Part shown: in pieces, positions 1 through 6,905 of the stretch
Position numbering within the stretch: position 1 is the first letter of the stretch
How the letters are laid out: the number at the start of each line of letters is the position of its first letter
NCBI RefSeq assembly: GCF_000499385.1
Contig: NW_013654331.1
Span: 1-10,000 of the forward strand
Source: Eimeria necatrix
Taxonomy: Eukaryota; Apicomplexa; Conoidasida; Eucoccidiorida; Eimeriidae
Length of the DNA stretch: 10,000 nt
Reading direction: 5' to 3'
Position numbers and translations under genes: made by a program
Notes under the pieces: model-generated
What the model was told of the DNA's origin: nothing
The model's input: the letters and a program-made list of their open reading frames with translations, nothing else
Database searches by the model: none

Positions 1-360
1 AATGAATTAAATGAATTAAATGAAGCATTTGGGGAAATTAAATGAATTAAATGAATTAAAAGGATCCATTAAATGGATCAAATGGACTAAAATGCAGCAT
101 TTGAGGGAATTAGATGGAATAAATGAATTCAAATGAACTATAAATGGACTAAATGGATCAAAATGATTCATTAAATGAATTAAATGGATTAAATGATCCA
201 TTAAATGGATTAAATGAATCAAAATGATCACCGAATGGATTAAATGGATTAAAAGGGTCCTCTAAGTGGATTAAATGGACTAAAATAGTCCATCAAAAGA
301 CTTAAATGATGCAAATACTCAATTAAATGATTTAAAAGGATTAAAATTGTCCATTAAATA
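1..360. repeat. Degenerate AAATGRAYTA-type AT-rich repeat
   Basis: About 30 imperfect copies of a 9-12 bp unit around ATTAAATGAATTAAATGGATCA fill this stretch, with GGATCA/GGATTA/GGACTA variants. It has no credible coding frame (the plus- and minus-strand ORFs are Leu/His/Phe repeats of the unit). It probably lies in the intron after exon 15. Confidence 0.7.
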
Positions 361-408
361 AATTGAAAGAACTGAATTGGGAAAAACGCAGGAGGCGCGC
401 GGGGGTGG

Positions 409-422
409 GGTGTACATACACC
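409..422. repeat. 14-bp palindrome GGTGTACATACACC
   Basis: A member of the dispersed GGTGTA-NN-TACACC family, here 10 bases past the exon 15 donor if that donor is used. Confidence 0.75.
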
Positions 423-432
423 GGAAAGTCAC

Positions 433-882
433 CTGTGTCGAGGCGCAGCACTTGGCACTTTTCGGCGAATTGGTGCATTGTAGTTTTATTTTTTTGATGA
501 TTAGTTTTATATTTTTGAATTAATTCATTATAAATGTCCACGAAGTCCAAAAAGTCCCGAATTTGCTGCTTCTGCGGCAGCGCGAGCAGCGGCAGCGCGT
601 AGCGGGTGCTGCGGTGTACGTACACCTGGCAGCTGGCTGCTTCCCGGTACTGCAGCAGCAGCGACATCAGCAGCACCTGGGCGAGCGGCCACAGCGCCGC
701 TTTTGCTGCTGCTGCTTCCCCGCTGCAGCGTGCTGCAGCAAACTGTGCTGCTCTTTCCCCCAGCAGCAACTCTCCATCAAAACTTAACCCCAAAGCTGTC
801 CCCAGCAAATTCCCGGGGCCCGCGAGAGGGGCCTCGGGCTTGTCCCGCCGCCGCTGGCCCAGCAGCCGGCCCGCCACACGAG
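433..882 (-). CDS. Exon 15: last exon visible
   Basis: The proposed acceptor is the CAG that ends an intronic (CTG)n tract at 883-885; it gives the right phase (G + CT = Ala, then RVAGRLLGQRRRDKPEAPLA). It continues FDGELLLGERAAQFAAARCS, LWPLAQVLLMSLLLQYREAA, CQVYVHRSTRYALPLLALPQ, QIRDFLDFVDIYNELIQKYK. I end it at ACACAG|GTGACT, again phase 1. If that donor is not used the frame runs to a stop at 341, adding about 31 residues, and the gene would end inside the window. The 14-bp palindrome at 613-626 is translated here as VYVH. Confidence 0.6.
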
Positions 883-884
883 CT

Positions 885-929
<45 letters not shown>

Positions 930-1554
930 GCGGAAGCAAGTAGAATTGGCTGGCAGTTTGAGGTCGGGGAATAGTGCAAGAGTGTTAGGACGGAAATAAA
1001 TGAAAAGATAAATAAATGCAAAGATAAATAAATGAAAAGATAAATAAATAAAAGGATAAATAAAAGAAAACAGAAATAAATGGAAGCAGAAATAAAAGAA
1101 TAAACAGAAATAAATGGAAAAGCAGGAGAAGAGGAAATGACGGAAGCCGCAGCAAACGAGCTGCTGCAGCAGCAGCAAAGGAGCTGCTGCAGCAGCAGCA
1201 AAGGAGCTGCTGCAGCAGCAGCAAAGGAGCTGCTGCAGCAGCAGCAAACGAGCTGCTGCAGCAGCAGCAAAGGAGCTGCTGCAGCAGCAGGAAAGAGCTG
1301 TTAGTTGGGTTTTTCTCACCAGCATCAATGCAAAGTCTGGCAGCTTTAAGGACACTTTTATTTGTTTCTTTATTTCCCTTTATGGCTTTTGTGTCCAGCG
1401 CAGTTTGCAGCTGCAGCGCCACCCAATCTGCTGCTGTGGGGGCCCCCTCCACCACTTGGGGGGCCCCCCAGCTGCGGCTGAGGGCCCCCTGCAGCAGTTC
1501 AAACACTGAGGCATTCAGGGCCCACGCCAGACACGCGGCCCCCACAGAAACCAG

Positions 1555-1610
<56 letters not shown>

Positions 1611-2993
1611 CGCTGCTGCTGCTGCTGCTGTTTAGAAAAGATATGAGGTGAGCCACAGTTTGCTCCCGCACGGCCTTGGAAGGGACTTCCAAGTTTAAAG
1701 GAAATTCTTCGCAGTCTGCGAAAATGGAAATTCGAATTTAATTATTTTTCTATTTTTATAATTGAATTCATTTTCTGCAATTAATTCCAAATTAATTCCA
1801 ATTTAATTCCAAATTAATTCCAAATTAATTCCAAATAATTCATTTGCAATCAACTAATCCCCACTCACGCTCGGGGCTCGGCCGCGGGGGCCCCTCGGGG
1901 GGCCCCTGGGGGGCCCCCCGGGGGCCCCCCTCGCGTGGGGCGGGGGGTACTGGGGTTTTGGGGGAGGGGGGAAGGGGCTCTGCAAAAAGAAAAAACAAAT
2001 GTTTTATTTAATTCAATTCACTGATCGCTAGCTAGCTAGCTAGCTAGCTAGCTAGCTGATAATCTTGCTGTTTTATTGATTGGCTAGCTAGCTAGCTAGC
2101 TATTTGACAATCTTGCTGTTTATTAGATTGGCGAGCTAGCTAGCTAGCTAGCTAGCTGTAGTAGTGGCTAGCTAGCTGGTAGAGACCGTCGGCGCGCCGG
2201 CTTGTGTAGCTGAGTTGGTAGCTATCTGGCTAGCTAGCTAGCTAGCTAGCTAGCTAGCTGCTGAGACTAGCTGGTTGACTAGGTAGCTAGCTAGCCACGC
2301 GGCCTCGCAAGCAAACTAGCTAGCTGGCTAGCTAGCTATCTCTTTAGCGAGTTAGCTAGCTAGCCGTACAAACTGGCCAGAAAGCTAGCTAGCTAGCTAG
2401 CTAGCTAGCTGCTCATGTTTTTTGTTTACCTGCTTCCGCCTTTTCTGGCTCTGGCGGAATGAAGGTTTTTTTCTTTTCTTCTTCTTCTGCAGCAGCAAAA
2501 AAGAAAAAAAAATGCATTTCTCGAGTTTGTTGCTTTTTGGATTTTTGCACTTTTGGAAACATTAATTTCGTCGAAGTTTTTATTTTAATTTTATTTTAAT
2601 TTTATTTTAATTTCGCATTTCGAAAGCCGCATTTGTTTGCGCTGTTCAAGTGTATGTACACTGCAGGGAAACAAAGAAGAATTCAGATTTAATTAAATGC
2701 CAATTTGGTTTTTTAATTTTCAATTAATCTTTTCTGTTGTTTGTTGAAGTTCAAAATGACAAAAAGATGAAACATTTTCTTTAAATTTAATTCTTAAGGA
2801 GACAAAAATAGAACAAAAGAAGAAAAGATAATTCTTTTTAATTTATTTTATTTTTATTTTATTTTAAATCAAAAAAGAATTCAAAAATTTTAATTCATTT
2901 TCGTTTTTGCACCTTCAGGCTTTTTTTCTTTTGGGACTATGGGCGGCACAGCCGGAAGGGCCTCTGCAGCAAAAGTCCAAATTGGCAGAAACA

Positions 2994-3025
<32 letters not shown>

Positions 3026-3813
3026 AAATAAATAAATAAAAATAAATTAAAAAATAAATAAATAAATAAATAAATAAGTAAATAAATAAATGATTTAAAA
3101 GAAGTAAATAAGGCAAAATTTCGGTGGAGAAAGAATGAATTCGCTTTTGAGTCGACAGAGCCCAAGAGATAAAAGCAGAATTAGAAGTTTATATTTTGCA
3201 TTTTATAAATTAAATATCTTTTTAAAATTTAATTTTAAATATTTAAACTTAATATTTTTTAAATTTAATTTCCTTTTCGCTTTTCGTTCATGAGAAGGAC
3301 TGGTGTACGTACACCCGAATGCGCATGCAAGGCGCGCTGAGGTGTACGTACACCAGAGAAAATTGGAAATTATAAATCCAAATTTGAACACAAAGGAAAG
3401 AATTTATATATTTAATTAATATGAATTAAAAGAATTAATTTATATTTCTATTTTTTATCTTTTGGTGAATGCAAATCTGTCAAAAGATGAAAAAATATCA
3501 AAAACTTCCCCACTATTGCATTTAATTCCATTTAAATTGTTTTCTTTTTTTGCCAAAGACAAAAAGACACTTGTGAAAAGAATTAACATTTAATTAACTC
3601 AAAATTAAAAACTGAAAATACCTTTTGGCGCAGGAGGGGCTTCAGCTGCAAATCCAGAAAAGAAAAAAACAGAAAACAAAAAAGTTCACATGCATGCAGC
3701 GAGAGCTTCGCATAACTGCCGTGCTGCTGCTACTGCTGCTGCTGCTGCTGCGCAGCTGCTGCTGCTTCCGCTGCTGCTGCTGCTACTGCTACTGCTACTG
3801 CTACTGCCGCTGC

Positions 3814-3847
<34 letters not shown>

Positions 3848-5338
3848 GCTGCTGCTGCTGCACTTGCCTGTGACGGTGAATGGCACAACGGTATCTGTCT
3901 TTGCACTTTCGATTATTTTGTTTAAGTCCGCGAGAACATTAATTTCTCTCAAGTTCCATTTGTTGACACTTCGAGCTTCCTGGAGTTCGGACTTGCCGGA
4001 GGCTTCGAGCAGCTTGTTTTGAATTGCTGCTTGCTGCTGCAGCAGCTGCTGCCGCACCAAGTCCAAAGACCACTGGTCCACTGGTCCACTCAAGTGGACC
4101 ACCAGTGGACCACTGGTGGGTTCGAAGTGGAGCACTGCGCGGCCGCCGGAGGGCAGCGCGAGCAGCGCCTCGGCGAGTCCGAGTTGAACTGAAAAAGTGG
4201 AAAGCAAGGGAAAGCAGAACTAAAACGCCTTTTGGCAATTTAATACTTCTAAATTCAATTATTTTATTTATTTTCCTTCATTTTGACCCCTTATGGGCCC
4301 ATTTGCAGCTAATTTTGATCAGCTTTCCACTTTTTCAAATTTGCAAAAGTTGAATTGCCCCCACCTCGCGACGGCGGCGGCTGCTCTTCTGCGGGCTTCG
4401 CCGGAAGAGTTGGAACGGCAACAGCAGCAGGAGTTTCTTTTTTTTGTTCTAATTTAAAAAGAAAAAGAAAAAAGAAAAAAGAAAAAAAGAAAAAAAAAGA
4501 AATTCAGAAAATGCAATCCCAAAGTTGCAAAGGGATGCAGCCAGCTCCCCTGTCCAGCTCCTTGCGCAGCTCTGGCGCTGTGCCCTCTTTCAGGGCTTAG
4601 GGTTTAGGGTTTAGGGTTTAGGGTTTAGGGTTTAGGGTTTGAGGCAGCAGCGCACCTTTCTGGGGAGGCGCTTCAGCTGAAGAGGTTGCAGCAGCAGCAA
4701 AAAGAAGCAAAAGAAGCAAATAAATGCATTTTAAATAAATTTCTGATAATTTGCAAATTAAATGCGCAGCAAAATAGAAGTGGCAGCAGCAACTTGCTGT
4801 TTCGCCGGGCTTCCCTTCAAGGGTTTAGAGTTTAGGGTTTAGGGTTTAGGGTTTAGGGTTTGCCTGTGACGGAGATGGGAACAGCTTGTTTGTCTTTGGC
4901 GCTTTGGACAATTTGCTGCAGAGTGGCCTCGACATTAAGATCTTTAAGAGTCCATTTGTTGACATTTCTGGCTTCTTGAAGTTCAGCTTTTTGCGCATTT
5001 TCCAAAACCCTTTCTTGAATTTGCTGCTGCTGCTGCTGCTGCAGCAAAGCCCCCCGCACGTCCTCCAGGCTGCAGTGGTCCACTGGTCTCGGCAAGTGGA
5101 CCACTAGGGGGTTTTTGCTGGGCTGCAGGTGCAGCGAGGCTCTTTGGCCCGAAGGCAGCAGCAGCAGCACTTCTTGAAGTCCGAAAGAAACTGCAGCAAA
5201 GTGCGCAAAAGCAGGTCCATTGGTGCTGCAGTTTCGACAGATTTGTCCAATTTAAAAAGAAAGAAACATTCAAATTCAAAAAAGATCCAAAATGCTCTTT
5301 TCAACTTCTAAAAACTCCCATTTTCACCTTCAGAAGGA

Positions 5339-5378
<40 letters not shown>

Positions 5379-5817
5379 CTGCAGGCGGAGGGCTGGGCGC
5401 GGGCGGCGGCGCCTCTTCTGCAAAACGCGCAGACGCAGCTGCTAGGGTTTAGGGTTTAGGGTTTAGGGTTAAGGGTTAAGGGTTTAGGGTTTAGGGTTTA
5501 GGGTTTAGTGCGGGGATGGGGCTGCAGACCTTTGGGCGTGGGCGGCTCGGGAGCTGCAGAAAAGCAGCAGCAAAATGAAACGAAGACAATTCAGAAAAAA
5601 GCAAATGAAATGATTTAAATTCTTTTTTTGTTTTATTTGCATCAAAAATGATCTTTAAATGAGAAATAAATAATTAAAAACTTATTTTAATTCATTTATT
5701 TCAAAAAAGATTTTTCAGATTTTCAAATTTCGAAATTTCCCAAAAACTCACGCCGGGGTTTCGCAGCAGACGGCGGCTCGAAGACCTCTGGAGGGCCACA
5801 AAAGCAGAAAAGCAAAA

Positions 5818-5860
<43 letters not shown>

Positions 5861-6863
5861 ATGAATGAATAAATAAATAAATAAATAAATAAATAATAAA
5901 TGAATAAATAATTGAATAAATGATGGAAATAATAAATAAATGAGCGAAGAAAAACGCGAAAATTCGAATAAAAGCAGCAGCAAAAGCGCCGCTCTGAGGA
6001 TTTAATTGTGGCTTTAATGTTTTCAATTTGAAATAAAAAGGAATTTTAAATGAAAAAATAAAAGATAAGGATTTAATTGTGGCTTTAATGTTTTCAATTT
6101 GAAATAAAAAGGCATTTAAAAGAAGAAATAAAAGAAAAGGACTAAACTGTGGCCTTTAAAGTTTTCAATTTGAAATAAAAAGGCATTTAAAAGAAGAAAT
6201 AAAAGAAAAGGATTTAATTGTGGCTTTAATGTTTTCAATTTGAAATAAAAAAGCATTTAAAAGAAAAAATAAAGGAAAAGGATTGAATTGTGGCCTTTAA
6301 AGTTTTCAATTTGAAATAAAAGGCATTTAAAAGGAGAAACAAAAGAAAGAAAGGCTTTTGTGTTTGCTTTTTTTTGCAAGTGCTGAGGTGTACAGACACC
6401 GCGCACTCTTGGATAACTCCTCCTGCACGTCCAGCCCCAAAGCTTCCCACTTTTGAATTTGTTCTTTGGACCATTTGACATCAGAAGCTTGTCTGCTGAG
6501 GCAGCAGAGAAAAGCCACGAGGTCCAGCAGCTTTTCCTTGAAAGCAGCAGGAGCAGCAGCAGCACGCAGCCCCTGCTGCAGCAGCTGCTGCTGGTGCTGC
6601 TGCAGCTCCACTGCAGCAGGCGCGTACGCAGCCAGCCGCTGCAGAATGCGGGCCCGCGGCCCGTAGAAGCCGAACGGCCGCGCCTCGATCTCTGCAGCAA
6701 ACTTGCTGTAGCGCTCTTCGGGGTTTTCTGTCCGCGAAAAGGCGAAGCAGGCGGGGCTTTTTGTGTCTCCAGTGGCCTGCAAATGCATGCAGCGAAGTGG
6801 AAAGCATTATTAGCTTCAAAAGGGGAAAAAACGGGGGCGAAAGACCCCAAATTGCTGCTGCTG

Positions 6864-6905
<42 letters not shown>

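Noticed and set aside
613..640. Tiny intron from CAG|GTGTAC to CACCGCAG in exon 15
   Set aside because: It would be under 25 nt, far below a usable intron length, and the frame is open without it.
777..1355. Long minus-strand ORFs through 777-1355 with Leu/Cys/Ser/Ala runs
   Set aside because: They read through the 23-bp and TAAA repeats in shifting frames; the strong donor at 1319 and a matching acceptor at 883 show this is an intron.
2890..3165. Hydrophobic ORF resembling a membrane protein (FIYLLIYLF runs)
   Set aside because: It is the translation of the TAAA repeat; only its last 17 or so residues correspond to the real exon 11.
3625..4022. Plus-strand ORFs rich in Leu and Cys
   Set aside because: They are antisense shadows of exon 9 and the intronic CTG tract; polyLeu/polyCys frames of CAG repeats are not typical of real Eimeria proteins.
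4592..5508. Chromosome end or subtelomere
   Set aside because: The TTTAGGG arrays are short, internal, repeated three times and flanked by exons of one gene, so they are interstitial.
5723..6026. Two overlapping hydrophobic ORFs
   Set aside because: They are products of the AAAT tract in intron 2, with no splice logic.
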